From contig NZ_BMDP01000001.1 of assembly GCF_014635845.1 (NCBI RefSeq), forward strand, positions 620,001-684,000: a stretch of 64,000 nt of DNA. Direction: 5' to 3'. This DNA is from Oxalicibacterium solurbis (GTDB lineage: Bacteria > Pseudomonadota > Gammaproteobacteria > Burkholderiales > Burkholderiaceae_D). Position numbers and translations under genes: made by a program. Each line of letters opens with the position of its first letter. Position 1 is the first letter of the stretch. Below are positions 10,385 to 19,467 of the stretch, one piece after another. The notes under the pieces are model-generated. The model searched no databases. It was not told the DNA's origin and saw only the letters and a program-made list of their open reading frames with translations.

Positions 10385-10966
10385 ATGCCTCTGATTCTGT
10401 TCAACAAGCCCTTCCACACGATGAGCCAATTCTCGCCGCACCCGACGCGCGACACCCTGGCCAATTACCTGAATATCCCTGACATTTACCCTGCCGGCCG
10501 GCTTGATGCCGACAGCGAAGGATTGTTGCTGCTGACGGACAACGGCCAATTGCAGCACCAGATCAGCCATCCCGATCACAAACAGACGAAAACCTATCTG
10601 GCCCAGGTAGAAGGCATACCGGATGCTGATTCACTCGCCCGGCTGCGCGCACCGCTGGATCTCGGCGACTTCATCACGCAAGGCTGTGATGCCCGGCGAA
10701 TCGAAGAACCCGGCTGGCTATGGCCGCGCAATCCGCCGATTCGCGCGCGCGCCGAAATTCCTGTCAGCTGGCTGGTGATCACGCTGTCCGAAGGCAAGAA
10801 TCGACAGGTACGGCGCATGACCGGCGCGATCGGCTTTCCTACATTACGGCTGGTTCGCATTGCCATCGGCCCCGTTTCACTCCAGACACATCCGTTATGG
10901 CCGGGCGAATGGCGGGAAATTTCAACAGCAGAACTCGGACTCGATTTTCCTTCCGTTCGAAAATAA
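10385..10966 (+). CDS. rluE: 23S rRNA pseudouridine synthase RluE-like
   Basis: This RsuA/RluB/RluE-family enzyme isomerises a uridine of 23S rRNA. The 193-aa protein lacks an S4 domain and starts directly with MPLILFNKPFHTMSQF, as RluE does. The catalytic Asp is in AGRLDADSEGLLLLT, and the C-terminal SEGKNRQVRRMTGAIGFPTLRLVR motif is complete. ATG 10385 was chosen because the upstream in-frame extension reads through the csp terminator and matches nothing in the family. Confidence 0.92.
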   Translation: MPLILFNKPFHTMSQFSPHPTRDTLANYLNIPDIYPAGRLDADSEGLLLLTDNGQLQHQISHPDHKQTKTYLAQVEGIPDADSLARLRAPLDLGDFITQGCDARRIEEPGWLWPRNPPIRARAEIPVSWLVITLSEGKNRQVRRMTGAIGFPTLRLVRIAIGPVSLQTHPLWPGEWREISTAELGLDFPSVRK

Positions 10967-11043
10967 TAAAGACCGTACCCAGAAACGAAAATGGGACTTT
11001 TCCTTTACACTCGCCGATGCCTCTTCACTTGCAAGCATTGCCC

Positions 11044-11496
11044 ATGAAAAAAATATTTGGCGTATATACGGTCGCCCTCGCACTTGCCACCGCGGTATCT
11101 TCCGTCGCATTTGCCCAGCAAATCAAGAAATTTTCGGTCATTCAATTGACGGCCGGCATGAACGTCATCCATGCCGAAGTAGCCGCCAACGCCGCAGAGC
11201 GCGAACAGGGATTGATGTTTCGCGAAAGCATGGGAACGAACGAAGGCATGGTTTTCCTGTTCGGAGCACCGGCTCAGGCCTGCATGTGGATGAAAAATAC
11301 GCTGATTCCGCTTTCGGTCGCCTTCATCGACCGTAACGGACGCATTGCCAACATCGAAGAAATGAAACCGCAATCACTGGATTCGCATTGCTCCAAAGGA
11401 CAGGTGTACTACGCCCTGGAGATGAATGCCGGCTGGTTCAAAAGCAGGAATATCAAACCGGGCACCATCATCGATGGACTGCCGCCAGCGCACTGA
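11044..11496 (+). CDS. Secreted DUF192 protein
   Basis: This 150-aa protein has a Sec signal peptide (to about AFA, residues 22-24) followed by a single DUF192 domain with the typical REQGLMFRESM, GMVFLF, CMWMKNTLIPLSVAFID and YALEMNAGW segments. The family is widespread and has no established biochemical role; the signal places it in the periplasm. It stands alone and converges on rpsT. The fold call is firm; the function is unknown. Confidence 0.9.
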   Translation: MKKIFGVYTVALALATAVSSVAFAQQIKKFSVIQLTAGMNVIHAEVAANAAEREQGLMFRESMGTNEGMVFLFGAPAQACMWMKNTLIPLSVAFIDRNGRIANIEEMKPQSLDSHCSKGQVYYALEMNAGWFKSRNIKPGTIIDGLPPAH

Positions 11497-11543
11497 TTGC
11501 CAACACTTCCCATATCGAAACGACCGAACGAAGCAACCAAAAG

Positions 11544-11581
11544 AAAATCCCGCCTGATGCATCAACATCAGGCGGGATTTT
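11544..11581. terminator. Bidirectional terminator between DUF192 gene and rpsT
   Basis: A 16-bp perfect stem starting AAAATCCCGCCTGATG, with a 6-nt loop, serves both convergent genes. Confidence 0.92.
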
Positions 11582-11621
11582 CATTCGCCGATCGCTGACC
11601 AGCGATCAAACCGGGAATTGC

Positions 11622-11885
11622 TTAGGCCAGTGCTTTCAGAGCAGCGGCCAGACGGCTCTTGTGGCGAGCAGCCTTGTTCTTGTGGATGATCTTCTTGTCG
11701 GCGATGCGATCGATCGTCGACACGGAAGCCAGGAAAACCTGGGAAGCTGCAGCCTTGTCGCCTGCATCGATCGCTTTGCGAACAGCCTTGATAGCGGTGC
11801 GCAGAGTGGAACGCTGACTGGAATTGTGAGCGTTCAGCGTGATCGCTTGACGAGCGCGTTTGCGTGCTTGTGCGGTATTTGCCAT
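11622..11885 (-). CDS. rpsT: 30S ribosomal protein S20
   Basis: This 87-aa, Lys/Arg/Ala-rich three-helix protein of the 30S body has the canonical start [13 protein letters not shown] and the conserved [19 protein letters not shown] segment. It is monocistronic, with its own promoter and terminator, and divergent from murJ, as is common in proteobacteria. Confidence 0.98.
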   Translation of the reverse strand: MANTAQARKRARQAITLNAHNSSQRSTLRTAIKAVRKAIDAGDKAAASQVFLASVSTIDRIADKKIIHKNKAARHKSRLAAALKALA

Positions 11886-11975
11886 GAATAAATTTTCCTA
11901 AAACTGATCGACACGCATTTGCACGCATTTGCAAAAACGCATCCGTAAGTGAGACGGAATTCGGTAAAGCATTGG

Positions 11976-12004
11976 ATTATAGCGGCATTTCCTGAATCGG
12001 GCAA
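11976..12004 (-). promoter_or_regulatory. Putative rpsT promoter
   Basis: On the minus strand, -35 TTGCCC and a perfect -10 TATAAT are 17 nt apart. The predicted leader is about 85 nt, room for the S20 autoregulatory leader known in E. coli. Confidence 0.65.
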
Positions 12005-12131
12005 ATGAATGTTGCTTCCTTGCCGCCATGCCCTCTTCCAAAAGGAAGAGATGAGAAAAATATCAAAAAGATATCGATCTCTCGTGCCGGTCGCAAGCTC
12101 CCTGGCACCATCATCTTCAGCCGACAGACTA

Positions 12132-12137
12132 TATAAT
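12132..12137 (+). promoter_or_regulatory. -10 element directly before murJ
   Basis: A perfect TATAAT ends 8 nt before the murJ ATG. The -35 region is weak and no Shine-Dalgarno lies between, so a leaderless or near-leaderless transcript is predicted. Confidence 0.45.
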
Positions 12138-12145
12138 CGCGCTCC

Positions 12146-13696
12146 ATGAACTTGCACAAAACGCTTGCGGCAGTCTCCGGCATGACCATGGTTTCTCGTG
12201 TGACGGGGTTGATCCGCGAGATCCTGTTTGCCCGTGCATTCGGCGCATCAGCCTATACCGATGCGTTCAATATCGCTTTCCGCATTCCCAACCTATTGCG
12301 CCGCCTGTTTGCCGAAGGCGCCTTTTCGCAGGCCTTTGTCCCCATTCTGGCCGAATACAAAAGCCAGCAAGGTGAAGAATCCGCCAAGAGCCTGGTCGAC
12401 CATGTCGCCACCGTCCTGATGTGGACCATGCTGGCGACCTGCCTGCTTGGCATCATCGCTTCGCCAGTCATCATCTATCTGATCGCCACCGGCCTGAAGG
12501 GCAACAAGGAAGTATTCGATGCCTCCGTCTGGATGACGCGCCTGATGTTTCCGTATATCGGCTTCATGGCTTTCGTCGCGCTCTCCGGCGGCATCCTGAA
12601 TACCTGGCGCGAATTCAAGATTCCGGCATTCACTCCCGTGCTGCTGAATCTGACCTTCATCGGCGGCGTGCTCTTCCTGGCACCGCATCTGCAGCAACCG
12701 ATCTATGCGATGGCGATTGCCGTGCTCATCGGCGGCATCCTGCAGATGGCCATCCAGATTCCAGCCCTGATGCGCATCGGCATGCTGCCGCGGCTTGCGA
12801 TGAATCCGCTGATGAGCCTGCGCGACGATGGTGTACGCAAGGTCTTGCGCAAGATGGGCCCGGCCGTCTTTGCGGTTTCCGCCGCGCAAATCAGCCTGAT
12901 GATCAATACGAACATCGCGTCGCGGCTGGAAAGCGGCAGCGTGTCGTGGCTGTCGTATGCGGATCGCCTGATGGAGTTCCCGACCGCCCTGCTCGGTGTT
13001 GCTCTCGGGACCATCCTGCTGCCCAGCCTGTCCAAGGCGAATTTTGAAGGCAACAAGGAAGAATATTCGGCGCTGCTCGACTGGGGACTACGGCTGACTT
13101 TCCTGCTGGCTCTGCCATGCGCGGTCGGACTGGCGACGATTTCCCAGCCGCTGACGGCCACGCTCTTCCATTACGGAAAATTCGATGCGCTGTCGGTCGC
13201 GATGACGTCGAAGGCGCTGATTGCCTATGGCGTCGGGCTGCTCGGCCTGATTCTCGTCAAGATCCTGGCGCCCGGCTTCTATGCGCAACAAAACATCAAG
13301 ACGCCGGTCAAGATCGCCGTCGGCGTATTAATCGCCACGCAATTGATGAATCTGATTTTCGTCCCGTGGTTCGCGCATGCCGGACTGGCATTGTCGATCG
13401 GTCTGGGCGCCTGCCTGAATGCCGGTTTCTTGTACTGGGGCTTGCGTCGTCGCGGCATTTATACGGCACTGCCCGGCTGGCGCATCTTTTTCATCCGACT
13501 GGCCGGTGCGCTGCTTCTGATGGCCGGCGTTGCATCCTGGACAGCAGCCCAGTTCGACTGGGTGGCGTTGCACGCTGTGCCGCTCCAGCGCGTCGGCGCG
13601 CTGGTACTGGTTCTGGCGGCCTGCGGCATCAGCTACTTCGGCGCCCTGCTTGCCATGGGATTTCGCTTTCGGGATTTCAAGCGCATCGCAAATTGA
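12146..13696 (+). CDS. murJ: Lipid II flippase MurJ (MviN)
   Basis: MurJ flips undecaprenyl-linked lipid II across the inner membrane for peptidoglycan synthesis. The 516-aa protein belongs to the MOP superfamily, with about 14 membrane segments. The start MNLHKTLAAVSGMTMVSRVTG and the conserved RIPNLLRRLFAEGAFSQAFVP segment are diagnostic; the latter contains the transport-critical arginines. The start is fixed by family alignment despite the missing Shine-Dalgarno. Confidence 0.96.
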   Translation: MNLHKTLAAVSGMTMVSRVTGLIREILFARAFGASAYTDAFNIAFRIPNLLRRLFAEGAFSQAFVPILAEYKSQQGEESAKSLVDHVATVLMWTMLATCLLGIIASPVIIYLIATGLKGNKEVFDASVWMTRLMFPYIGFMAFVALSGGILNTWREFKIPAFTPVLLNLTFIGGVLFLAPHLQQPIYAMAIAVLIGGILQMAIQIPALMRIGMLPRLAMNPLMSLRDDGVRKVLRKMGPAVFAVSAAQISLMINTNIASRLESGSVSWLSYADRLMEFPTALLGVALGTILLPSLSKANFEGNKEEYSALLDWGLRLTFLLALPCAVGLATISQPLTATLFHYGKFDALSVAMTSKALIAYGVGLLGLILVKILAPGFYAQQNIKTPVKIAVGVLIATQLMNLIFVPWFAHAGLALSIGLGACLNAGFLYWGLRRRGIYTALPGWRIFFIRLAGALLLMAGVASWTAAQFDWVALHAVPLQRVGALVLVLAACGISYFGALLAMGFRFRDFKRIAN

Positions 13697-13744
13697 TCGC
13701 GTAACATGTGACTGAACATGGCGTCCTCATCAAATAGGAGGCAT

Positions 13745-14584
13745 ATGACGACTCAGTCCCTTGAATACTTTGCCATGCTAGTACAGCAAGACGACAGCAT
13801 CCCGCTCTTCGAGGCGGCACTGTCGATTGCACAGGATGTTTATCCGGATCTCGATCTGGATGAGTCCCAAACCGAAATCGACGAGCTTGCCGCCCGCCTG
13901 CGCCAGCGGTTGCCGGCCGATGCATCCAATCTGCAAAAGCTGCGCGTACTGAACCATTACTTCTATACCGAACTCGGCTTCAGCGGCAACGTCAACGATT
14001 ACTACAATCCCGACAACAGCTATCTGCACCGTGTGTTACATACACGACGCGGCATTCCGATCTCGCTGGCTGTCACGTACATGGAACTGGCCCGGCAGAT
14101 CGACCTCGATGTGCACGGCATTTCCTTCCCCGGCCATTTCCTGATGAAACTGTCGGTGCAGTCCGGGCAGGTCGTGCTGGATCCGTTCAACGGCACCAGC
14201 CTGTCGCGCGAAGAACTGGAAGAGCGCGTCGAACCTTATATCCTGCGGCAGGAATTTCCCGACGATTTCCAGCTCGGCGCCTACTTGTCATCCGCCACGC
14301 CGCACGACATTCTGGTGCGCATGCTGCGCAACCTGAAGGCGTTGTTCATGCAGCAAAAGCGCTGGCAACATCTGCTAACCGTACAGGAAAGACTGCTGAT
14401 CCTGCTTCCGCACGACATTACCGAGCGCCGCGATCGCGGACTGGCGTTCGCGCATCTGGATTGCCCGCAGGCCGCATTGCAGGATCTGGAAGCCTATCTG
14501 GCCCAACGTCCGTATGCAATGGATGCAGCGGAAGTACAGGCAAGGCTGCCGGAATTGCGGGATGCGATCGACAAGCTGAACTGA
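13745..14584 (+). CDS. SirB1/transglutaminase-like protein with TPR tail
   Basis: This 279-aa cytoplasmic protein belongs to the SirB1 family: an N-terminal transglutaminase-like core (LNHYFYTELGF, RRGIPISLAVTYMELARQIDL and GISFPGHFLMKL) and a C-terminal tetratricopeptide-like part (ITERRDRGLAFAHLDC...). ATG 13745 has a perfect AGGAGG seven nt upstream; an earlier in-frame ATG has none. The Cys of a classical transglutaminase triad is not obvious, so enzymatic activity is doubtful. Family members often lie near prmC/prfA, which is not the case here. Confidence 0.85.
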   Translation: MTTQSLEYFAMLVQQDDSIPLFEAALSIAQDVYPDLDLDESQTEIDELAARLRQRLPADASNLQKLRVLNHYFYTELGFSGNVNDYYNPDNSYLHRVLHTRRGIPISLAVTYMELARQIDLDVHGISFPGHFLMKLSVQSGQVVLDPFNGTSLSREELEERVEPYILRQEFPDDFQLGAYLSSATPHDILVRMLRNLKALFMQQKRWQHLLTVQERLLILLPHDITERRDRGLAFAHLDCPQAALQDLEAYLAQRPYAMDAAEVQARLPELRDAIDKLN

Positions 14585-14643
14585 ATTATGCCGCGCAACC
14601 ATTCGATAGCCTGGCATGTCGGTCCGGCGATGGCGTTATGTAG

Positions 14644-16557
14644 CTATCCTTTTGCCCGCTTCTCGATATCTTCCCAACGCTCCAGCATCTCCAGCAGCGA
14701 CGTATCGATTTCCGCAAAACGCTGATTCAGGCACTTCACTTCATCCGGCTGCTCCGTGTACATGGCAGGATCGGCCAGCTTTTCCGTGATGCTCTTCTGC
14801 TCTTCCTCCAGTTGCGCAATCATCGTCGGCAACTGTTCGAGATCGCGCTGTTCCTTGTAGCTGAGTTTCTTCGGTTTCGAAGCGGCGACGGCAGGTGCAG
14901 CCTGCTCCGTAGTTTTTACCTCCGCCTTCAAAGTCGGCTTCGGCGATACGATATTCGACGCCGCCGGCCGCACGCGTTCCCAATCGCTGTAGCCGCCGAT
15001 ATATTCCTGCCAGCGTCCATCGCCTTCGGCGACGATCACCTGCGTCACCACGTTGTCGAGGAAGGTACGGTCGTGGCTGACCAGGAAAACCGTGCCCTTG
15101 TAGTCTTCCAGCAATTCCTCCAACAATTCCAGCGTATCGATATCCAGATCGTTGGTCGGTTCATCCAGCACCAGCGCATTGGCCGGCTTGGCAAACAAGC
15201 GCGCCAGCAGCAGGCGGTTGCGCTCGCCGCCCGACAACGACTTGACAGGCGAACGCGCCCGTTCCGGCGCAAACAGGAAGTCGGACAAATACGTCATCAC
15301 ATGCTTGCGCTGACCGTTGATTTCCACCCAGTCGCTGCCCGGCGCAATCGTGTCGGCCAGACTGGCCTCTTCATTAAGTTGTGCGCGCATCTGGTCGAAA
15401 TAGGCGATCTGCAGACGCGAACCCTGCTTGACGGTGCCGCTGTCCGGTGCATCCTCGCCGAGAATGATTTTCAACAGCGTCGTCTTGCCGGCACCGTTCG
15501 GTCCGATCAGGCCGACCTTGTCGCCACGCATAATCGTCGCACTGAAATCGCGAACGATAACCTTGTCGCCAAAAGACTTGCTCACATGTTCGAGTTCCGC
15601 CACGATCTTGCCGGAACGATCGCCGGTCGCGATATCCAGCTTGACTTGCCCTTGCTGTTCGCGTCGATCGCCGCGGATGCGGCGCAATTCTTCCAGCCGC
15701 CGTACGCGACCCTCATTACGTGTACGCCGCGCTTCCACACCTTTGCGTATCCACACTTCCTCCTGCGCCAGCAGCTTGTCAAATTTGGCATTCTCGACTT
15801 CCTCGTTCGCCAGCAGTTCTTCCTTGCGCGCCTGATAGGCGCTGAAATTTCCCGGGAAGGAGAGCAGCCGGCCACGATCCAGTTCGATGATGCGTGTCGC
15901 CACGTTGTCCAGAAAACGGCGATCGTGCGTGATGAACAGCACACTGCCCCTGAAATCGCGCAGCAAACCCTCAAGCCACAGAATGGAAGTGAAATCCAGA
16001 TGATTGGTCGGTTCGTCCAGCAGCAGAACATCGGGCGCACCCACCAATGCACGCGCCAGCGCCACACGCTTTTGCATGCCGCCGGACAAGGTCGCCATCG
16101 TCGCATCGCCGACAAGATTCAGACGATCGAGCGTGGCTTCTACCTTATGGTTCAGATTCCAGGCATCGGCCGCATCCAGCCTGATTTGAATGTCGTGCAT
16201 GCGCGCCATCAATGCGTCGTCGTCACCACTGCCGAACTGTTGCGTCAGTCCATCGTATTCGGCCAGCAGCGACTGCAGATCGCCCATGCCAGAAGCGACT
16301 GCATCGAACACCGAACTCTCCGGCGCAAACTGCGGCTCCTGCTCGACATAGGCGATCTTGATGCCCTGCTGCATGACCAGCAAGCCGTCATCCAAACGCG
16401 AACGGCCGGCAATGATCTTCAGCAGCGACGATTTGCCGGTGCCGTTGCGGCCAATCAGGCCGACACGCTCACTCGCTTCAAGGGAAAACTCGGCATGGTC
16501 GAGCAAAGGAACATGACCGAACGCCAGCTGCGCATCGGAAAGGGAAATGACTGCCAT
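14644..16557 (-). CDS. uup: ABC-F family ATPase, Uup-like
   Basis: This 637-aa soluble protein has two ABC cassettes and no membrane domain. Walker A motifs are GRNGTGKSS and GPNGAGKTT, signatures LSGGMQKRVALA and LSGGERNRLLLA, and Walker B motifs each end in LLLDEPTNHLD or LVLDEPTNDLD. The linker between cassettes is Arg-rich, and the C-terminal ~90 residues form the coiled-coil DNA-binding-type domain (KKLSYKEQRDLEQLP) typical of Uup. Uup-type proteins act on ribosomes or DNA integrity. ATG 16557 begins the usual MAVISLSD... N-terminus. Confidence 0.9.
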   Translation of the reverse strand: MAVISLSDAQLAFGHVPLLDHAEFSLEASERVGLIGRNGTGKSSLLKIIAGRSRLDDGLLVMQQGIKIAYVEQEPQFAPESSVFDAVASGMGDLQSLLAEYDGLTQQFGSGDDDALMARMHDIQIRLDAADAWNLNHKVEATLDRLNLVGDATMATLSGGMQKRVALARALVGAPDVLLLDEPTNHLDFTSILWLEGLLRDFRGSVLFITHDRRFLDNVATRIIELDRGRLLSFPGNFSAYQARKEELLANEEVENAKFDKLLAQEEVWIRKGVEARRTRNEGRVRRLEELRRIRGDRREQQGQVKLDIATGDRSGKIVAELEHVSKSFGDKVIVRDFSATIMRGDKVGLIGPNGAGKTTLLKIILGEDAPDSGTVKQGSRLQIAYFDQMRAQLNEEASLADTIAPGSDWVEINGQRKHVMTYLSDFLFAPERARSPVKSLSGGERNRLLLARLFAKPANALVLDEPTNDLDIDTLELLEELLEDYKGTVFLVSHDRTFLDNVVTQVIVAEGDGRWQEYIGGYSDWERVRPAASNIVSPKPTLKAEVKTTEQAAPAVAASKPKKLSYKEQRDLEQLPTMIAQLEEEQKSITEKLADPAMYTEQPDEVKCLNQRFAEIDTSLLEMLERWEDIEKRAKG

Positions 16558-16680
16558 AAGGATAGGAAAAGATGTGCGCGCACCGCGCAATTGAGCAATG
16601 AAGTCCGCATTGTACCGGTCGCGCAGCCCGACTGCGGCCGCACACGCCATTTCACACGATCATTGCACATGCCCATCGGC

Positions 16681-16686
16681 TATAAT
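16681..16686 (+). promoter_or_regulatory. -10 element upstream of tRNA-Arg
   Basis: A perfect TATAAT lies 42 nt before the tRNA 5' end. No convincing -35 hexamer sits at the expected distance. Confidence 0.4.
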
Positions 16687-16727
16687 CCCGGACGGAAACG
16701 ACAGGCAATGCTGTCCTTCTCCCGCGT

Positions 16728-16802
16728 CTCGCCGTAGTTCAATGGATAGAACGAGTGCCTCCTAAGCGCTAGATACAGGTTCGATTCCTGTCGGCGGGAC
16801 CA
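16728..16802 (+). tRNA. tRNA-Arg (CCT)
   Basis: This 75-nt cloverleaf has acceptor stem CTCGCCG/CGGCGGG, D-stem GTTC/GAAC, anticodon loop CTCCTAA with anticodon CCT (reads AGG), T-arm CAGG-TTCGATT-CCTG and an encoded CCA. No integrase or duplicated 3' end follows within the window, so there is no sign of an occupied attachment site. Confidence 0.95.
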
Positions 16803-16943
16803 GACCCGGATTCTTCCGTCAAATCACTCAAGCAACATCCTGCATTTGCGATCGGCATACCGCAAAGGGCATAGCCCCGTTCGCAGCCCTTTCGATGCCA
16901 TTCCCCCGAGTCTCAAAAAGATGTCGCGCCCCGGCAGCAACCG

Positions 16944-16949
16944 TATAAT
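16944..16949 (+). promoter_or_regulatory. -10 element upstream of the GntR regulator
   Basis: A perfect TATAAT lies 54 nt before the start of the GntR gene; no clear -35 is visible. Confidence 0.35.
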
Positions 16950-17003
16950 CGATACCGACCATCAACAACGGCGACAATCGGACTGAATATCGGGACTGAA
17001 TAC

Positions 17004-17702
17004 ATGATCACCGAAGAACAGATACAAGCACTGCAATCCGAAATGGAAGGGAATGGCGAGAACCAGGCCCAGATGGCCTATCGCATCCTGGAAGAAATGA
17101 TCGTCACGCTGAAACTGCCGCCAGGCAGCAAGATTTCCGAGAAGGCGCTGAATCGTTCGCTCGGCTTCGGCCGCACGCCATTGCGTGAAGCGCTGCAGCG
17201 GCTGGCGATCGAGGGTAACGTGAAGATCCTGCCGCGTTCGGGCGTCATCGTGTCGGAAATCGACCTGTCCGATCAATTGAACATGATCGAGGTACGGCGC
17301 GAGCTGGAAAAGATCATCGCCGGCCGTGCCGCGCGTCTGGCGATGGAAGATCAACGGCGTACCTTCCTCAGGCTGGCCGATGATTTTGACCGTGCCGCAC
17401 AACAGGACAACGGCACGCTGTTCATCGAAACGGACCGGGAATTCAACGGTCTGTGCATCGATACCGCACAGAACAAATATCTCGCCTACGCCATCGGCCC
17501 GATCGAAGCGCAGACGCGGCGCTTCTGGTACCTGCACTTCAAACGCTTCGGCGATCTGCAACGCGTGTCGACACTGCATGCCGGAATTGCACGCGCCATC
17601 GCCGCCAACGACGAACCCGGCGCACGCGATGCTGCGGACAAGCTGATCGACTACGTCGAGGAATACACACGCAAGACGCTGCACTTCATGGGCGGAATGT
17701 AG
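17004..17702 (+). CDS. GntR-family regulator, FadR/FCD subgroup
   Basis: This 232-aa transcription factor has an N-terminal winged helix-turn-helix (ILPPGSKISEKAL-type sequence LKLPPGSKISEKALNRSLG, then RTPLREALQRLAIEG) and a C-terminal all-helical FCD ligand domain with the metal/ligand positions DREFN and H (LHAGIARAI). FCD regulators usually respond to small organic acids. It converges on the amidohydrolase-like gene, 38 bp from its end. The perfect palindrome in the promoter of the neighbouring carrier gene is the natural candidate operator; that link is inference. Confidence 0.9.
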   Translation: MITEEQIQALQSEMEGNGENQAQMAYRILEEMIVTLKLPPGSKISEKALNRSLGFGRTPLREALQRLAIEGNVKILPRSGVIVSEIDLSDQLNMIEVRRELEKIIAGRAARLAMEDQRRTFLRLADDFDRAAQQDNGTLFIETDREFNGLCIDTAQNKYLAYAIGPIEAQTRRFWYLHFKRFGDLQRVSTLHAGIARAIAANDEPGARDAADKLIDYVEEYTRKTLHFMGGM

Positions 17703-17739
17703 CGTCTCCGCTTACACCGCCCATGCCTCATCACGCGGT

Positions 17740-19335
17740 TTAGAACCCGGCGACGCCGCCGTTACTGCGCGGGTCGCATCCACCTTCGAATACGCCCGAC
17801 GGATCGCGCACGATTGCGGCTGCATGGCCGACCATTTCGTCGAAGTCGGCCAGCACATCCACTTCATGTCCCAGCGAGCGCAGACGGCGGATGACGCCTT
17901 CGGTAAAACGGCTTTCCACTTTCAGGGATTCCGAACTTTTCCCCCAGGTACGTCCCAACAGCCAGCGTGGCGCGGTAATCGCCTGCTGGATCGGCTGGTT
18001 GAAAATGGCATATCGGGTGAATACGGCAGCCTGGGTCTGCGGCTGGCCGTCCCCGCCCATCGTGCCATACACCATGGTGCGGCCATCCTTGAAGCGGGCC
18101 AATGCAGGATTGAGCGTGTGAAACGGTTTTTTTCCTGGCATCAGGCAATTGATATGCGCCGAATCCAGCGAGAACGAGCAACCGCGGTTCTGCCAGTTGA
18201 TACCGGTACGCGACAGAACGACACCACTGCCGAACTCGTGATAGATGCTTTGAATGAAGGATACCGCACGGCCTTCGCCGTCGATCACCCCCATCCAGAT
18301 CGTGTCGCCCGGGCCTTTACCCTTGCCCCACGGCAGTGCCTTGTCGATGCTGATCTTCGCGACATACGGTGCAAGGAATTCGTCCGTCAGCAGTGATTGC
18401 GGATCGACCTTCATGTACGCCGGATCGCCGACGTACTGGTCGCGGATGGCAAAGGCCTGCTTGGTCGCCTCGACGACCAGATGAATGTATTCCGGACTGT
18501 CCTGCTGATACTGTTTGAGATTCAGCTTGTCCAGGATCGCCAGAATGATCAGCGAAATCACGCCTTGCGTCGGCGGCGCCGTGTTGTAGATATCCGCCAC
18601 GCTGTGATCCAGATGGATCGCTTCGCAAGTGCGCGCACGATAGGCATGGAAATCTTCCAGCGTGATCGGGTTGCCGATTTCTGCCAGATCCTTTGCGATG
18701 TCTTCGGCCAATGCGCCGCGATAGAAGCTATCCAGTCCATCTGCAGCCAGTCTGCGCAGCGTCTTGCCCAGGCGCGGCTGCACGAAACGGCTGCCTGCTG
18801 GCGGTATCTTGCCGTCCACCAGGAAGGTGTCCTTGAAACCCGGCTGCACCACCAATTCATCCAGCTTGGCACTGGTGCTAGCATATTGCGATGCGGTGAC
18901 GGCAATCCCTTCTTCCGCGTAATGGATTGCATCTTTCAGCAAATCGGACAACTGCAGCTTGCCGCCCCAACCCGTGCTGATGTTCAACGCTTCCTGCCAG
19001 CCGCTGATGGTACCAGCCATCGTGTTGCCGGCAATCGGACCACGCATGGGAATGCTGGTCAGCTGACGGCTGGTATAGAACTCTTGCGAGATTGCTGCTC
19101 CCGCCACGCCACATGCCTCAATTGCCAATACCGGTTTGCCCGGCTCGGAGATTACCCAGAACCCATCGCCACCGATACCGTTCATATGGGGATAAACGAT
19201 GGCAATGGTCGACGCTGCTGCAACCATTGCCTCAATAGCGTTGCCGCCCTCCCTCAGAACCGCCAAAGCCGCTTGCGATGCAAGTGAATGTGGCGCAACT
19301 GCCATACCACGAGTAGCGTGGGTCGTATTAAGCAT
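17740..19335 (-). CDS. Gamma-glutamyltransferase-family hydrolase, oxamate-amidohydrolase (HpxW)-like
   Basis: This 531-aa Ntn-hydrolase proenzyme of the gamma-glutamyltransferase superfamily should self-cleave before the nucleophile Thr345, in the segment GPGDTIWMGVIDGEG. The GDTIWMG context resembles HpxW/oxamate amidohydrolase and YwrD-type members rather than classical Ggt, whose site reads TTH/TSH. No signal peptide is evident, so it is probably cytoplasmic. It follows an OxlT-type carrier on the same strand with a 130-bp gap. Oxamate hydrolysis to oxalate plus ammonia would fit that neighbour, but a glutathione or gamma-glutamyl substrate cannot be excluded. The start is uncertain because the GGAG before ATG 19335 is only 2 nt away. 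Confidence 0.8.
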   Translation of the reverse strand: MLNTTHATRGMAVAPHSLASQAALAVLREGGNAIEAMVAAASTIAIVYPHMNGIGGDGFWVISEPGKPVLAIEACGVAGAAISQEFYTSRQLTSIPMRGPIAGNTMAGTISGWQEALNISTGWGGKLQLSDLLKDAIHYAEEGIAVTASQYASTSAKLDELVVQPGFKDTFLVDGKIPPAGSRFVQPRLGKTLRRLAADGLDSFYRGALAEDIAKDLAEIGNPITLEDFHAYRARTCEAIHLDHSVADIYNTAPPTQGVISLIILAILDKLNLKQYQQDSPEYIHLVVEATKQAFAIRDQYVGDPAYMKVDPQSLLTDEFLAPYVAKISIDKALPWGKGKGPGDTIWMGVIDGEGRAVSFIQSIYHEFGSGVVLSRTGINWQNRGCSFSLDSAHINCLMPGKKPFHTLNPALARFKDGRTMVYGTMGGDGQPQTQAAVFTRYAIFNQPIQQAITAPRWLLGRTWGKSSESLKVESRFTEGVIRRLRSLGHEVDVLADFDEMVGHAAAIVRDPSGVFEGGCDPRSNGGVAGF

Positions 19336-19467
19336 ATCTCCAACCTTAAAAAGCAATAAAAAAACCAATCTCTCCGTGAATGGAGAGAAAGACGAAAATA
19401 AAATTTTTCGGATGCCTGGAGGAGAAAACATCTCTCCTCCAGGCCATGCAATGGCTAATCGTGTTGT

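Noticed and set aside
16728-17003. tRNA-Arg as a possible genomic-island attachment site
   Set aside because: No integrase, no direct repeat of the tRNA 3' end and ordinary neighbours on both sides.
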